Shown one piece after another: positions 1 to 10,351 of a stretch of 64,000 nt of DNA. The position numbers and the translations under genes are program-made. Within the stretch, counting starts at the first letter, position 1. Each line of letters begins with the position of its first letter. The notes below the pieces were generated by a model. That model made no database searches. It was not told where the DNA came from and worked only from the letters and a program-made list of their open reading frames with translations. Origin of the DNA: Pseudoduganella ginsengisoli (GTDB lineage: Bacteria; Pseudomonadota; Gammaproteobacteria; Burkholderiales; Burkholderiaceae_D); contig NZ_WNLA01000007.1 of NCBI RefSeq assembly GCF_009720865.1, forward strand, positions 1-64,000. Direction: 5' to 3'.

Positions 1-1093
1 AGCCGTCTGCCAGCGTGCCGCGCTGCGCCGTGGCATTTACTACCGCGCTGACGGCTTTATCGACGCCAGCCTTGGCCGCCGCCAGCGATGCATCCGTGGT
101 AATGCCTTTCAGCCAGGCGCTGGCAGCCGCCTTGGCAGTGGCCAGCGTATAGGCCGTGCTTTCCGCCGCCGTATCGAGCGCAGTGGTAAAGGCCGTGGCC
201 GCGTCAACCTTGTTGGCCACCACGCGGCTATCGGTTGCCGATGCCGCCGCCAGGATCATGCCCACCGTCTCGTGCGCGCTGTAGCCCTGTTTCATCACCC
301 CGGCCCAGTATTCGGCGCCGGACGGCTCCGCTTCACGGCCGAACAAGTTCAAATAGACCGCCTTGATCAGGTCGGTATTCGACTTACCTTCGTACAGTGC
401 TTTATATTCCGGCGATTTCGCGAAATCGGCCGCGATCGACGCCACGCTGGTGCCGCTTTCCACATAGCCGGTCCAGAACGCCAGGCCGTCCGTATCGGCC
501 GGACGGTTGAAATAGGTCACATACAGTTGCTGCAACTGTTGCGTGGTGGCGGCCATCGCCTGTGCCGTGGCGCCCACTGCGGCGCTGACAGCCTTGTCGA
601 TGCCTGCCTTCGCTTGCGCCAGCGATGCGTCGGTGGTTACGCCGTTGAGCCATGCGCTGGCCGAAGCTTTCGCTGGCGTACGCGTGTACGCAGTGCTTTC
701 CGTTGCGGTATCGAGCGCGGCCGTAAACGCTGCCGCCGCTTCCGTCTTGTTGTCCACCACGCGCTTGTCGGTTTCTGATGCCGCCGCCAGGATCAAGCCA
801 ACCGTCGCATGGGCGCTGTAGCCCTGTTTCATCACCCCGGCCCAGTATTCGGCGCCGGACGCCTCCGCCACGCGGCCGAACAGGTTCTGGTACACCGCCT
901 TGATCAAATCCACATTGGACTTGCCTTCATACAGCGCCTGGTATTCGGGCGACTTCGCGAAATCCGCTGCAATCGATGCCACTGTGCTGCCTTTGTCCAG
1001 CGCAGCCGTCCAGTAGGCCAAGCCTTCCTTGTCTGCTGGACGGTTGAAGTAAGTGACGTAGAGCTGTTGCAGCTGACTTTGGATGGCGGCCAT
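1..1093 (-). CDS. DUF4214 tandem-repeat protein (N-terminal part; runs off the left edge)
   Basis: Reading from an ATG at 1093, the frame stays open to the window edge, so only the first 364 residues are visible. It holds two copies of a DUF4214-type unit. Each starts with a block like LQQLYVTYFNRPAD and continues with SVASIAADFAKSPEY, LFGR.AE.SGAEYWAGVMKQGYSAH and an Ala/Thr-rich linker. The two copies are 179 codons apart and highly similar at DNA level. DUF4214 modules occur in secreted S-layer-like, adhesin-like or RTX-type proteins of Proteobacteria. No signal peptide is present, which fits type I-type export, but the C-terminus that would show an export signal is outside the window. The specific function is unknown. 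Confidence 0.85.
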   Translation of the reverse strand, partial: MAAIQSQLQQLYVTYFNRPADKEGLAYWTAALDKGSTVASIAADFAKSPEYQALYEGKSNVDLIKAVYQNLFGRVAEASGAEYWAGVMKQGYSAHATVGLILAAASETDKRVVDNKTEAAAAFTAALDTATESTAYTRTPAKASASAWLNGVTTDASLAQAKAGIDKAVSAAVGATAQAMAATTQQLQQLYVTYFNRPADTDGLAFWTGYVESGTSVASIAADFAKSPEYKALYEGKSNTDLIKAVYLNLFGREAEPSGAEYWAGVMKQGYSAHETVGMILAAASATDSRVVANKVDAATAFTTALDTAAESTAYTLATAKAAASAWLKGITTDASLAAAKAGVDKAVSAVVNATAQRGTLADG

Positions 1094-1163
1094 GCAGAGT
1101 AATCCTGGTGATTAAAAAATGACAATAAACTGTGCATTATAACAATTTACAATTGGAAACAAA

Positions 1164-1179
1164 CTATCCAATCGTCACC
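1164..1179 (-). promoter_or_regulatory. candidate regulatory motif GTGACGATTGGATA
   Basis: On the minus strand, 71-86 bases upstream of the DUF4214 gene, the sequence reads GGTGACGATTGGATAG. Closely similar words occur upstream of the chemoreceptor (10286-10300) and upstream of the HTH regulator (19884-19898). Recurrence in three minus-strand upstream regions suggests a protein-binding site. The binding factor is unknown. Confidence 0.3.
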
Positions 1180-1232
1180 AAAAGTCATAACAGGTATGAC
1201 ACAGATGCAGTCCGGAACCGGTCCGCGGAGGG

Positions 1233-1277
1233 CAAAAAAAAACCGGAGAAGCCGAGGATCGCCCGACTTTCTCCGGT
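1233..1277 (-). terminator. rho-independent terminator of gltBD
   Basis: A 9-base stem (1242-1250 pairing with 1269-1277, ACCGGAGAA/TTCTCCGGT) is followed on the minus strand by a run of about nine T. It lies 25 bases beyond the gltD stop codon and so ends the gltBD transcript. Confidence 0.85.
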
Positions 1278-1301
1278 GGGAGTTATAACTTGTTTGACTG
1301 A

Positions 1302-2765
1302 TTAGCGCGGCAAGTTCGACGAACCCATCAGGAACTCATCCACCGCGCGGGCGCATTGGCGGCCTTCGCGGATCGCCCACACCACCAGCGACTGGCCACG
1401 GCGCATGTCGCCGGCTGCGAACACTTTCGGTACCGACGTCTTGTAGCTGCTGTCGCCTTCGGTAGTGGCTTTGGCGTTGCCGCGTGCATCCTTGTCGACG
1501 CCGAACGCGTCCAGGATTTGCTGCACTGGCGACACGAAGCCCATGGCCAGGAACACGAGATCGGCTTTCATTTCAAATTCCGAATCCGGCACTTCCGTCA
1601 TCTTGCCGTCTTTCCATTCCACGCGGCACGCAATCAGTTTTTCAACCTTGCCATTTTTGCCTTCCAGGCGCTTGGTCGCCACGGCCCAGTCACGTTCGCA
1701 ACCTTCTTCGTGCGACGACGACGTGCGCAGCTTGGTTGGCCAGTATGGCCACACCAGCGGCTTGTTCTCTTGCTCTGGCGGCATTGGCATCAATTCGAAC
1801 TGCGTTACCGAGGCTGCGCCGTGGCGGTTCGAGGTGCCCACGCAGTCGGAACCCGTGTCGCCGCCGCCAATCACGACCACGTGCTTGCCGTTGGCCTTGA
1901 TCTGGTCTTTGACTTTATCGCCTGCGTTGACTTTATTTTGCTGCGGCAGGAAGTCCATGGCGAAGTGCACGCCCTTCAAGTCGCGGCCTGGCACTGGCAA
2001 ATCGCGCGGCTGTTCCGCACCGCCGGCCAGCACCACGGCGTCGAATTCCTTGTCCAGGTCTTCCGGGAAGATGGTTTCCTTGGCCCAGTTGTTGACGTTG
2101 GCCGGGAAATCTTTGCCGATCAGCACGTTGGTACGGAATTTCACGCCTTCCGCTTCCATCTGTTCCACGCGGCGGTCGATGTGCGACTTTTCCATCTTGA
2201 AGTCAGGGATGCCGTAGCGCAGCAGGCCGCCGACGCGGTCGGCTTTTTCGAACACGGTCACATCGTGGCCGGCGCGGGCCAGCTGCTGGGCGGCAGCCAA
2301 ACCTGCAGGACCGGAGCCAACCACGGCAACTTTCTTGCCGGTTTTAACGCTTGCCGGCTGCGGCACAACCCAGCCGTGTTCCCAGCCTTCGTCGATGATC
2401 TTGTGTTCGATCGACTTGATGCCGACCGGATCTTCGCTGATGCCCAAGGTGCAGGCGGCTTCGCACGGCGCCGGGCAAATGCGGCCCGTGAACTCCGGGA
2501 AGTTGTTGGTCGAATGCAGCACGTCCAGTGCTTCGCGGTAATTGCCGCGGTACACCAGGTCATTCCAGTCAGGGATGATGTTGTTGACCGGGCAGCCATT
2601 GTTGCAGAACGGGATGCCGCAATCCATGCAGCGCGCGCCCTGGATCTTGGCCTGGTCATTCGTCAGGTGCAGGACGAATTCCTTGTAGTTCTTGAGGCGT
2701 GCCTCGGGAGCCAGGTAGCTTTCGTCCTGGCGCTTGAATTCCATAAAGCCGGTGATTTTACCCAC
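1302..2765 (-). CDS. gltD: glutamate synthase [NADPH] small subunit
   Basis: This is the beta subunit of glutamate synthase. It passes electrons from NADPH through FAD and Fe-S clusters to the large subunit, which makes glutamate from glutamine and 2-oxoglutarate. The 487 residues match the usual length. Near the N-terminus are the Cys clusters [13 protein letters not shown] and CPAPCEAAC for 4Fe-4S binding. These are followed by an FAD-binding [17 protein letters not shown] fold at about residues 150-165 and an NADPH-binding GGGDTGSDC segment at about 300. It lies 78 bases downstream of gltB and shares its promoter and terminator. Cytosolic. Confidence 0.98.
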   Translation of the reverse strand: MGKITGFMEFKRQDESYLAPEARLKNYKEFVLHLTNDQAKIQGARCMDCGIPFCNNGCPVNNIIPDWNDLVYRGNYREALDVLHSTNNFPEFTGRICPAPCEAACTLGISEDPVGIKSIEHKIIDEGWEHGWVVPQPASVKTGKKVAVVGSGPAGLAAAQQLARAGHDVTVFEKADRVGGLLRYGIPDFKMEKSHIDRRVEQMEAEGVKFRTNVLIGKDFPANVNNWAKETIFPEDLDKEFDAVVLAGGAEQPRDLPVPGRDLKGVHFAMDFLPQQNKVNAGDKVKDQIKANGKHVVVIGGGDTGSDCVGTSNRHGAASVTQFELMPMPPEQENKPLVWPYWPTKLRTSSSHEEGCERDWAVATKRLEGKNGKVEKLIACRVEWKDGKMTEVPDSEFEMKADLVFLAMGFVSPVQQILDAFGVDKDARGNAKATTEGDSSYKTSVPKVFAAGDMRRGQSLVVWAIREGRQCARAVDEFLMGSSNLPR

Positions 2766-2843
2766 GATTCAATTCCTTATTCTCATCAGTTTGCGTCCCC
2801 CGGCGGCGGCGCGTAGCCGCTCAGGCCGGGGATCTGCATCACA

Positions 2844-5800
2844 TCAGGCAGCGATAGCCTGGGTTTCCATTTCGAGGGCCTTGTCTTCCGCCATCTCGAT
2901 CAGCGCGCGCTTGTACTCGTTCGGGAACACTTTCACGAACTTGCTGCGGCCTTCAGCCCAGTTATCGAGCAGGAAGCGCGCACGGGTGGAGCCCGTATGC
3001 TTGAAGTGGCGCTCGATCAGGCGCTTCAGGATGACCTCGTCGGCCTCCGGCTCGCCGTCACGGTGCTGGCTGTGCCACGTGTTCTGGTCGACTTTCTGCT
3101 CGGCGGCAGGCAACACCGATTCCAGCGACACCATGGACAGGTTGCACTTCTGTGCGAAATCGCCGTCCGGGTCGTACACGTAAGCGATACCGCCCGACAT
3201 ACCCGCTGCGAAGTTGCGGCCGGTGGCGCCCAGCACGACCACGGTACCGCCGGTCATGTATTCGCAACCGTGGTCGCCCACGCCTTCAACAATCGCGGTG
3301 GCGCCCGAGTTACGCACAGCGAAACGTTCGCCTGCCACGCCGTTGAAGAACGCTTCGCCGGCAATCGCGCCGTACAGCACGGTGTTACCGATGATGATGT
3401 TGTTCACTGCCCAGCCACGGAATTCCGTGTTCGGACGCACGATGATGCGGCCGCCCGACAAGCCTTTACCCACATAGTCGTTACCCTCGCCCACCAGGTC
3501 CAGCGTGATGCCATGTGCCAGGAACGCGGCGGCGGACTGGCCGGCCGTGCCTTGCAGCTGGATGTGGATGGTGTCGTCCGGCAGGCCGGCGTGACCATAA
3601 CGCTTCGCCACTTCGCCGGACAGCATGGTGCCGACCGTGCGGTTGACGTTCTTCACTGGCGAGATGAACGACACGCGCTCGCCTTTTTCCAGTGCGGCTT
3701 TGGCCTGGGCGATCAGCTTGTGGTCCAGTGCCTTGTCCAGGCCGTGGTCCTGGTCTTCCACGTGGTACACCTGCTGGCCTTCCGCCAGTTTTGGCTGGTA
3801 GAAGATGTTGGAGAAGTCCAAGCCTTGCGCTTTCCAGTGTGCGATGGCTTTCGACTTGTCCAGCAGGTCGGAGCGGCCGATCAATTCGTCGAACGTGCGG
3901 ATGCCCAGTTGCGCCATCAGCTGGCGGGCTTCTTCCGCAACGAAGAAGAAGTAGTTGACCACGTGTTCCGGCTTGCCCTGGAACTTGGCGCGCAGCACCG
4001 GATCCTGGGTGGCAACGCCAACCGGGCACGTATTCAAGTGGCACTTGCGCATCATGATGCAGCCTTCCACCACCAGCGGTGCGGTGGCGAAGCCGATTTC
4101 GTCGGCGCCCAGCAGCGCGGCAATCACCACGTCGCGGCCGGTACGCATCTGGCCGTCAGCCTGCACACGGATACGGGAGCGCAAGCCATTCAATACCAGC
4201 GTCTGCTGCGTTTCCGCCAGGCCCAGTTCCCATGGGGTACCAGCGTGTTTCACGGACGACAGCGGCGATGCGCCGGTACCGCCGTCATGGCCTGCCACCA
4301 CCACGTGGTCGGCTTTGGCCTTGGAAACGCCGGCTGCCACGGTACCGATACCTACTTCCGACACCAGCTTGACGGAGATCGACGCGGAAGGATTCACGTT
4401 TTTCAAGTCGTGAATCAGCTGCGCCAAGTCTTCAATCGAATAGATATCGTGGTGCGGTGGCGGCGAAATCAGGCCCACGCCTGGTACCGAGAAGCGCAGC
4501 TGCGCAATGTACTCGGACACTTTATGGCCTGGCAGCTGGCCGCCTTCGCCTGGCTTCGCGCCCTGCGCCATCTTGATCTGGATCTGGTCAGCGGAGCTCA
4601 GGTATTCGGCAGTCACACCGAAGCGGCCCGACGCTACCTGCTTGATGCGCGAACGCAGCGAGTCGCCTTCTTGCAGCGGGATGTCCACCACCATCTTGTC
4701 CGAACCCAGCACGGTGGCCATGGTGTCGCCCTGCTTGATTGGAATGCCCTTCAATTCCATCTTGTAGCGCGCCGGATCTTCACCGCCTTCACCCGTGTTC
4801 GACTTGCCGCCGATACGGTTCATGGCAACGGCCAAGGTGGCGTGCGCCTCGGTCGAGATCGAGCCCAGCGACATGGCGCCGGTAGCGAAACGCTTGACGA
4901 TCTCTTTCGCCGGTTCCACCTGGTCCAGCGCGATGGCCTTGCTTGGATCGATCTTGAATTCGAACAGGCCGCGCAACGTCAGGTGGCGCTTGGTCTGGTC
5001 GTTGATGATCTGCGCATACTCTTTATAGGTCGAGTAATTGTTGGCGCGGGTCGAGTGCTGCAGCTTGGCGATCGCGTCCGGCGTCCACAGGTGGTCTTCG
5101 CCACGGATACGGAACGCGTATTCACCGCCGGCGTCCAGCGCATTTTTCAGCACAGGGTCGTTGCCGAACGCCAGGTTGTGCAGGCGCAGCGCTTCTTCGG
5201 CCACTTCGAACACGCCGATGCCTTCGACGTTCGATGGCGTGCCACGGAAGTACTTGTCCACCAGCGACTTGTTCAAGCCGATGGCTTCGAAGATTTGCGC
5301 GCCGCAGTACGACATGTAGGTCGAGATACCCATCTTCGACATCACCTTCATCAAGCCCTTGCCGATGGCTTTGGTGAAGTTGTAGATCGCTTGTTCGCCC
5401 GTCAAATCGCCTTGCAGGGTCGGCGCGATTTCCATCAGGGTTTCCATCGCCAGGTACGGGTGCACGGCTTCCGCGCCGTAGCCCGCCAGCAGGGCAAAGT
5501 GGTGGGTTTCGCGGGCCGAGCCGGTTTCCACCACCAGGCCGGTCGAAGCGCGCAAGCCCTTCGACACCAGGTGCTGGTGGATGGTCGACGTGGCCAGCAG
5601 CGCAGGAATCGCCACGCGGTCGGCGCTGATGGAACGGTCGGACACGATCAGGATGTTGTGGCCGGATTTCACCGCGTCCACGGCTTCCGCGCACAGCGAG
5701 GCCAGGCATGCTTCCACGCCTTCGTTGCCCCATGCCAGCGGGTAGCAAATGTTCAATTCATACGACTTGAACTTGTTGCCCGTGTGTTGCGCGATATTGC

Positions 5801-7562
5801 GCAGGCGCGCCATGTCGTCGAAGCCCAGCACCGGCTGCGCCACTTCGAGACGCATCGGCGGGTTCACGTTGTTGGTGTCCAGAAGGTTCGGTTTCGGACC
5901 GATGAACGACACCAGCGACATCACCATGGCTTCGCGGATCGGGTCGATCGGCGGGTTGGTCACCTGGGCGAACAATTGCTTGAAGTAGTTGTACAGCGGC
6001 TTCAGCTTGTTCGACATGATCGCCAGCGGCGAGTCGTTACCCATCGAGCCGGTGGCTTCTTCGCCGGCCACTGCCATTGGCGCCAGCAGGAAGCGGATGT
6101 CTTCTTGCGTGTAGCCGAATGCCTGCTGGCGGTCCAGGATCGATGGCACGGCTTTTTCGCCTGCGGCATCGTACTTGGCGACGTTTTTCGCCAGCTGGCT
6201 TTCCGACAGCTTGATTTCGTTCAGCTTGATGCGCACGGCGTTGATCCATGCCTTGTACGGCTTGGCGTTGGCGTACGTATCTTTCAATTCCTTGTCATCG
6301 ATGATGCGGCCGGCTTCCAGGTCGATCAAGAACATCTTGCCTGGCTGCAGACGCCATTTCTGGATGATCTTCGATTCAGGAATCGGCAGCACGCCGGATT
6401 CCGACGCCATCACCACCAGGTCGTCATCGGTCACGATGTAGCGGGCAGGACGCAAGCCGTTACGGTCGAGGGTGCCGCCGATATAGCGGCCATCGGTAAA
6501 GGCCATGGCGGCCGGGCCGTCCCATGGTTCCATCATCGACGCATAGTATTCGTAGAATGCTTTGCGGTTGTCGTCCATCAGCGTGTGGTTTTCCCACGCT
6601 TCCGGAATCATCATCATCATTGCCTGTGCCAGCGGGTAGCCTGCCATCAGCAGCAGTTCCAGCGCGTTGTCGAAGCATGCGGTGTCCGACTGGCCTTCAT
6701 AGATCAGCGGGAACAGCTTTTGCAGGTCGTCGCCCAGCACGGCGGATTTCATCACGCCTTCACGGGCGCGCATCCAGTTGAAGTTACCCTTAACGGTGTT
6801 GATCTCGCCGTTGTGCGCGATCAGGCGGTATGGGTGGGCCAGTGGCCACTCTGGGAAGGTATTGGTGGAGAAGCGCTGGTGCACCAGGGCCAGGGCCGAG
6901 ATGCAGCGTGGATCTTGCAAGTCTTTATAGTAGACGCCCACCTGGTCCGCCAGCAGCAAACCTTTGTAGACGACGGTACGGGCCGACATCGATGGCACGA
7001 AGAATTCTTTGCCATGCAGCAACTTCAGGGCCTGGATCGCGTGGCCCGACGATTTGCGGATCACGTACAGTTTGCGCTCCAGCGCGTCGGTCACCATGAT
7101 GTCGGCGCCGCGGCCGATAAAGATCTGGCGGATCACGGGTTCTTTGGCGCGCACGGTCGGCGACATCGGCATGTCATAGTCGACCGGTACGTTACGCCAG
7201 CCCAGCACGACCTGGCCTTCGATGCGCACGGCGCGCTCGATTTCCTGTTCGCATGCGATACGGGATGCGTTTTCTTTCGGCAGGAACACCATGCCGACAC
7301 CGTATTCGCCTGGCGGCGGCAGTTCCACGCCTTGCTTGGCCATTTCATCGCGGTAGTACTGGTCCGGGATCTGAATCAGGATACCGGCGCCGTCGCCCAT
7401 CAGCGCGTCCGCGCCAACCGCGCCCCGGTGATCGAGGTTCTTCAGGATCAGCAGACCCTGCTCCACGATCGAATGGCTTTTCTTGCCCTTGATGTGGGCG
7501 ACGAAACCGACGCCGCACGCGTCATGTTCGTTGGCTGGGTCGTACAAACCTTGCGATTCCAT
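2844..7562 (-). CDS. gltB: glutamate synthase [NADPH] large subunit
   Basis: This is the 1572-residue alpha subunit. An N-terminal class II glutamine amidotransferase domain (about 1-420) releases ammonia. A central domain follows, then an FMN/3Fe-4S synthase domain (about 830-1200, with the CHLNTCPVG cluster) and a C-terminal GXGXG beta-helix. The start at 7562 was chosen because a GGAGA ribosome site precedes it, and because it puts the catalytic nucleophile at Cys16 (DACGVGF) after a short propeptide, as in the family. An in-frame upstream start at 7649 would lie upstream of the predicted promoter and was rejected. It is the first gene of gltBD, the ammonia-assimilation operon. Confidence 0.98.
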   Translation of the reverse strand: MESQGLYDPANEHDACGVGFVAHIKGKKSHSIVEQGLLILKNLDHRGAVGADALMGDGAGILIQIPDQYYRDEMAKQGVELPPPGEYGVGMVFLPKENASRIACEQEIERAVRIEGQVVLGWRNVPVDYDMPMSPTVRAKEPVIRQIFIGRGADIMVTDALERKLYVIRKSSGHAIQALKLLHGKEFFVPSMSARTVVYKGLLLADQVGVYYKDLQDPRCISALALVHQRFSTNTFPEWPLAHPYRLIAHNGEINTVKGNFNWMRAREGVMKSAVLGDDLQKLFPLIYEGQSDTACFDNALELLLMAGYPLAQAMMMMIPEAWENHTLMDDNRKAFYEYYASMMEPWDGPAAMAFTDGRYIGGTLDRNGLRPARYIVTDDDLVVMASESGVLPIPESKIIQKWRLQPGKMFLIDLEAGRIIDDKELKDTYANAKPYKAWINAVRIKLNEIKLSESQLAKNVAKYDAAGEKAVPSILDRQQAFGYTQEDIRFLLAPMAVAGEEATGSMGNDSPLAIMSNKLKPLYNYFKQLFAQVTNPPIDPIREAMVMSLVSFIGPKPNLLDTNNVNPPMRLEVAQPVLGFDDMARLRNIAQHTGNKFKSYELNICYPLAWGNEGVEACLASLCAEAVDAVKSGHNILIVSDRSISADRVAIPALLATSTIHQHLVSKGLRASTGLVVETGSARETHHFALLAGYGAEAVHPYLAMETLMEIAPTLQGDLTGEQAIYNFTKAIGKGLMKVMSKMGISTYMSYCGAQIFEAIGLNKSLVDKYFRGTPSNVEGIGVFEVAEEALRLHNLAFGNDPVLKNALDAGGEYAFRIRGEDHLWTPDAIAKLQHSTRANNYSTYKEYAQIINDQTKRHLTLRGLFEFKIDPSKAIALDQVEPAKEIVKRFATGAMSLGSISTEAHATLAVAMNRIGGKSNTGEGGEDPARYKMELKGIPIKQGDTMATVLGSDKMVVDIPLQEGDSLRSRIKQVASGRFGVTAEYLSSADQIQIKMAQGAKPGEGGQLPGHKVSEYIAQLRFSVPGVGLISPPPHHDIYSIEDLAQLIHDLKNVNPSASISVKLVSEVGIGTVAAGVSKAKADHVVVAGHDGGTGASPLSSVKHAGTPWELGLAETQQTLVLNGLRSRIRVQADGQMRTGRDVVIAALLGADEIGFATAPLVVEGCIMMRKCHLNTCPVGVATQDPVLRAKFQGKPEHVVNYFFFVAEEARQLMAQLGIRTFDELIGRSDLLDKSKAIAHWKAQGLDFSNIFYQPKLAEGQQVYHVEDQDHGLDKALDHKLIAQAKAALEKGERVSFISPVKNVNRTVGTMLSGEVAKRYGHAGLPDDTIHIQLQGTAGQSAAAFLAHGITLDLVGEGNDYVGKGLSGGRIIVRPNTEFRGWAVNNIIIGNTVLYGAIAGEAFFNGVAGERFAVRNSGATAIVEGVGDHGCEYMTGGTVVVLGATGRNFAAGMSGGIAYVYDPDGDFAQKCNLSMVSLESVLPAAEQKVDQNTWHSQHRDGEPEADEVILKRLIERHFKHTGSTRARFLLDNWAEGRSKFVKVFPNEYKRALIEMAEDKALEMETQAIAA

Positions 7563-7595
7563 GTTTTCTCCACTGCATTTAGATAACGAAAACTC

Positions 7596-7624
7596 AGAAT
7601 AGAACAAGGTCAACGTAAACTCAA
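7596..7624 (-). promoter_or_regulatory. predicted sigma-70 promoter of gltBD
   Basis: On the minus strand, TTGAGT (7619-7624) and TATTCT (7596-7601) are separated by exactly 17 bases. They lie 34-62 bases upstream of the gltB start. The first RAYT-flanking repeat (7632-7647) begins only 7 bases beyond the -35 element. Confidence 0.6.
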
Positions 7625-7631
7625 CAAAAAC

Positions 7632-7695
7632 AATTAGGGTCGGAGTCAAATTAAATCAACAGGAATCGCCATATTTTTTAATTAGGGACATAGTC
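7632..7695 (+). repeat. left pair of AGGGAC-type motifs flanking the RAYT gene
   Basis: Two similar words read toward the transposase gene: AATTAGGGTCGGAGTC (7632-7647) and AATTAGGGACATAGTC (7680-7695). Inverted counterparts lie on the other side of the gene at 8498-8559. Paired, inverted flanking motifs of this kind are what RAYT transposases are associated with. I infer that these are the recognition or end sequences of the cassette. Confidence 0.55.
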
Positions 7696-7706
7696 AATAA
7701 CGGCAT

Positions 7707-7730
7707 AAAAATACCCGGCGTGTGGCCGGG
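7707..7730 (-). terminator. terminator downstream of the RAYT gene
   Basis: The stem CCCGGC/GCCGGG (7714-7719 with 7725-7730, loop of 5) is followed on the minus strand by TATTTTTA. It lies just beyond the transposase stop codon and separates that gene from gltBD. Confidence 0.65.
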
Positions 7731-7752
7731 CTAGCGACAAAAAATTGTCTGT

Positions 7753-8448
7753 TTAATCAAGGGCCTTCTTGAATGGACGCCCCCGTTTGGCGGGCAGCAC
7801 CTGGCGCTGCATCCGGTTTTGCAAGTCAGTTTTGAACTTGTCCGAGCCCAGCGGCCAGCCTTTTAAAACCGACTTTTCCACTGTGAGGATCTGGTCTTTC
7901 GACAGGTCTGAGGACGCCATTTCCGCATACGTGTTTTCACGCTGGTACGGCGTGTTACCGAGCGCCCAGTACAGCGGGTGGTCTGTCACTACCGGATCCG
8001 GGTTCAGGCCCGCATGCTGGCCATAACTGGACCACTTATAGCCGGCCGGCTCGAACGCCAAGCCGGCCCGCACGGGGAGATACTCGATATACCGGCTATT
8101 GAGCAGCAAATATGACTCGGCATCGACGACGGACGTCTTGAAACGGCCCTGCCATAACGTGCCGGAACGGCCATATTTCCGGTTGTAGTACGGCACGTAG
8201 TTGCGGCCTATCCATTGCATGGCCTGCCCCAAGCCCTCTTCGTCAGCCGGCGACACCAGCATGTGCAGGCAGTCCGGCAGCAGCGCATAAGCGTGGATGG
8301 AAATCTTCCAGTTGCGGGCGGCCGTACGCAGCCAGTCCAGGAATGCCGTATAGTCGGCGTCTTCCTGGAACAGGGGGACGCCGGACAGGGCTTTTTGTAT
8401 CACGTGGTGTGGTTGGAACGGGACGATGAGTCGGGGAAGCCGGGCCAT
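7753..8448 (-). CDS. REP-associated tyrosine transposase (RAYT, Y1/IS200-like fold)
   Basis: The protein has the layout of a single-copy RAYT transposase: an N-terminal MARLPRLIVPFQPHHVIQ strand, the metal-site region HAYALLPDCLHMLV, a segment YNRKYGRSGTLWQGRFK, and RYIEYLPVRAGL with the candidate catalytic tyrosine. The start at 8448 gives 231 residues and begins at the conserved MARLPR; an upstream start at 8496 would add 16 unrelated residues. The usual HUH motif is altered: the first His is Cys (C-L-H). Such proteins act on short palindromic or REP-like sequences and are usually not self-mobile. Flanking inverted motifs are present on both sides. Activity is uncertain. Confidence 0.85.
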   Translation of the reverse strand: MARLPRLIVPFQPHHVIQKALSGVPLFQEDADYTAFLDWLRTAARNWKISIHAYALLPDCLHMLVSPADEEGLGQAMQWIGRNYVPYYNRKYGRSGTLWQGRFKTSVVDAESYLLLNSRYIEYLPVRAGLAFEPAGYKWSSYGQHAGLNPDPVVTDHPLYWALGNTPYQRENTYAEMASSDLSKDQILTVEKSVLKGWPLGSDKFKTDLQNRMQRQVLPAKRGRPFKKALD

Positions 8449-8497
8449 GTTGTCAAATAAAGTGCTATCGGGAAGTGCGATAGTACCTCGAATCAAC

Positions 8498-8559
8498 TAC
8501 TCTGTCCCTGATTATTTTTCAAAGTTCAAAAAAATGCCCGACTCCGTCCCTTTTTAATT
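8498..8559 (-). repeat. right pair of AGGGAC-type motifs flanking the RAYT gene
   Basis: On the minus strand these read AATCAGGGACAGAGTAG (8498-8514) and AATTAAAAAGGGACGGAGTC (8540-8559). They are inverted relative to the left pair at 7632-7695, so all four motifs point toward the transposase gene. Confidence 0.55.
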
Positions 8560-8567
8560 AAAACTTG

Positions 8568-10199
8568 CTATGTCGTCAATAAACGCCGGGCCAGCCGGCC
8601 GGGCGGATAGGGCTGCCCAGCGTTACCGGCTCCACTGCCGCCCCCGTTGCCAGCCAGGCTGAATGCACTGACCAGGTTGGCCAGCGCCACACTTTGTTCT
8701 TGCAGCGCATCCGCTGCAGCGGCCGCCTCTTCCACCAGCGCGGCATTTTGCTGCGTCACCTGATCCATTTGCATGATGGCCTGGTTGATTTGTTCGATGC
8801 CATCGCTTTGTTCCGCGCTGGCCTGCGTAATTTCGCCGATCAATCCTGTCACGCGCTGCACGTGGCCCACGATATCGTCCATGGTCGTGCCAGCCAGGTC
8901 CACCAGTTTCGCGCCATTTTCCACCTGGGCCACCGAATCGACGATCAGCGCCTTGATTTCCCGCGCCGCCGTGGCGCTGCGCTGTGCCAGGCCGCGCACT
9001 TCCGACGCCACCACGGCAAATCCCCGGCCCTGCTCGCCGGCACGCGCCGCTTCCACTGCGGCGTTCAATGCCAGGATATTGGTTTGGAAGGCAATGCCAT
9101 CGATGACGCCGATGATGTCGGCAATTTTCTGCGCCGATGCATTGATCTGTCCCATGGTGTCGACCACTTGGCCCACCACCACGCCGCCTTGTTGCGCCAC
9201 AGCCGAGGCTGACATGGCCAGCGCATGGGCCTGGCGGGAATTGTCATCATTCTGGCGCACCGTGGCTGTCAATTGCTCCATCGACGACGCCGTCTGCTGC
9301 AGCGAACTGGCTTGCCGCTCGGTCCGGCTCGATAAATCCAGGTTACCGCTGGCAATCTGGCCCGACGCCATGGCAATCGTGTCGGTGCCGCCCCGTACCT
9401 GGCCAACCAGGCTGGCCAGACTGTTATTCATGTCTTTCAACGCTTGCAGCAACTGGCCCGTTTCATCGCGGCTGGTAACAATGATCTGGCTGCCCAGGTT
9501 GCCGGATGCCACGGTTTGCGCCACCTGCACGGCCTGGTGCAGGGGCGCGGTGATCGACACAGTAATGCGCCACGCGAACCAGGCGCCCAACACCACCGCG
9601 CACACGGCTGCCCAGACCAGGAATTGCGTACCGCTCTGGTAATCTTTTTGCACTTCTTGCGCCAATACCTTGCTGATTTCAGCCTGGTGCTTGCCGATGT
9701 CTCCCAGCCGTTCCAGGTACTGGTCCAGTTTGGGCGCCAGCGCACTGTTGGCCAGCGCGCGGGCGCCGTCACGGTCCCCTTTTTGCTGGAGTGCAAACAC
9801 ACGGTCGCGCGTGGCGGCATAGTCCTTGCGCACATCGCTCACGCGTGCAAACAAGGCTTGCTCTTCCGGCGTCACCAGCATGGCTTCCAGTTGCTTTTGA
9901 ATATCGGTGACGCGCACCCGCGTAGCCGCTGCCACTGCGGCATCGGCTTTGGCTTGAGCATCGTCAACTTGTGGATCGCGCGCCAGCGCCAGCACCCGCA
10001 CGCCGACCATGCCGACCATCCGGTGCCATTCTGCTATCAAGCGTTCCTTGGCCATGGCCTCGTTGACCATGCGGCCCGTCAGATTCCCTACCGCCTGCAA
10101 CTGCCAGGCGCCCGCCACTGCCATCGTTATTACCAGCAGCATCAATACGCCAAAGCCTCCGCCCAGGCGCATGCCAATTCTTAAGTCCCTGATTTTCAT
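8568..10199 (-). CDS. methyl-accepting chemotaxis protein
   Basis: This is a 543-residue inner-membrane chemoreceptor. A first membrane helix (about 10-32) leads to a periplasmic four-helix-bundle ligand domain (about 35-190). A second membrane helix (about 190-212), a HAMP domain, and a long cytoplasmic coiled coil follow. The signalling tip contains [21 protein letters not shown]. The start at 10199 was chosen because GAGGAG precedes it and because the N-terminus [17 protein letters not shown] matches the common form of this receptor class. It is monocistronic. The ligand cannot be told from sequence. Confidence 0.95.
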   Translation of the reverse strand: MKIRDLRIGMRLGGGFGVLMLLVITMAVAGAWQLQAVGNLTGRMVNEAMAKERLIAEWHRMVGMVGVRVLALARDPQVDDAQAKADAAVAAATRVRVTDIQKQLEAMLVTPEEQALFARVSDVRKDYAATRDRVFALQQKGDRDGARALANSALAPKLDQYLERLGDIGKHQAEISKVLAQEVQKDYQSGTQFLVWAAVCAVVLGAWFAWRITVSITAPLHQAVQVAQTVASGNLGSQIIVTSRDETGQLLQALKDMNNSLASLVGQVRGGTDTIAMASGQIASGNLDLSSRTERQASSLQQTASSMEQLTATVRQNDDNSRQAHALAMSASAVAQQGGVVVGQVVDTMGQINASAQKIADIIGVIDGIAFQTNILALNAAVEAARAGEQGRGFAVVASEVRGLAQRSATAAREIKALIVDSVAQVENGAKLVDLAGTTMDDIVGHVQRVTGLIGEITQASAEQSDGIEQINQAIMQMDQVTQQNAALVEEAAAAADALQEQSVALANLVSAFSLAGNGGGSGAGNAGQPYPPGRLARRLLTT

Positions 10200-10285
10200 C
10201 CGTAAACTCCTCTGGCAAATTCGGCCATGCGCAATATGCTGCACAGCACAAGAATTCATCTTAGGAAATCATTACGGAAAGAAAA

Positions 10286-10300
10286 TCTCCAATTGTCACA
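10286..10300 (-). promoter_or_regulatory. candidate regulatory motif TGTGACAATTGGAGA
   Basis: This minus-strand word lies 87-101 bases upstream of the chemoreceptor. The same 15 bases recur exactly at 19884-19898, and a near-match lies at 1164-1179. Confidence 0.35.
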
Positions 10301-10351
10301 AGTGGAAATTTTTTATGTGAAGTAACTCAACCGATACCGATTGGTTATCGT

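Noticed and set aside
2997-7586. A 1529-codon open frame antisense to gltB
   Set aside because: It mirrors gltB codon positions in GC-rich DNA, has Arg/His/Val-rich composition and matches no family. It is a shadow of the real gene.
7563-7649. A 29-residue N-terminal extension of GltB
   Set aside because: It would start upstream of the predicted promoter, and the nucleophile Cys would then lie 45 residues in, unlike the family's short propeptide.
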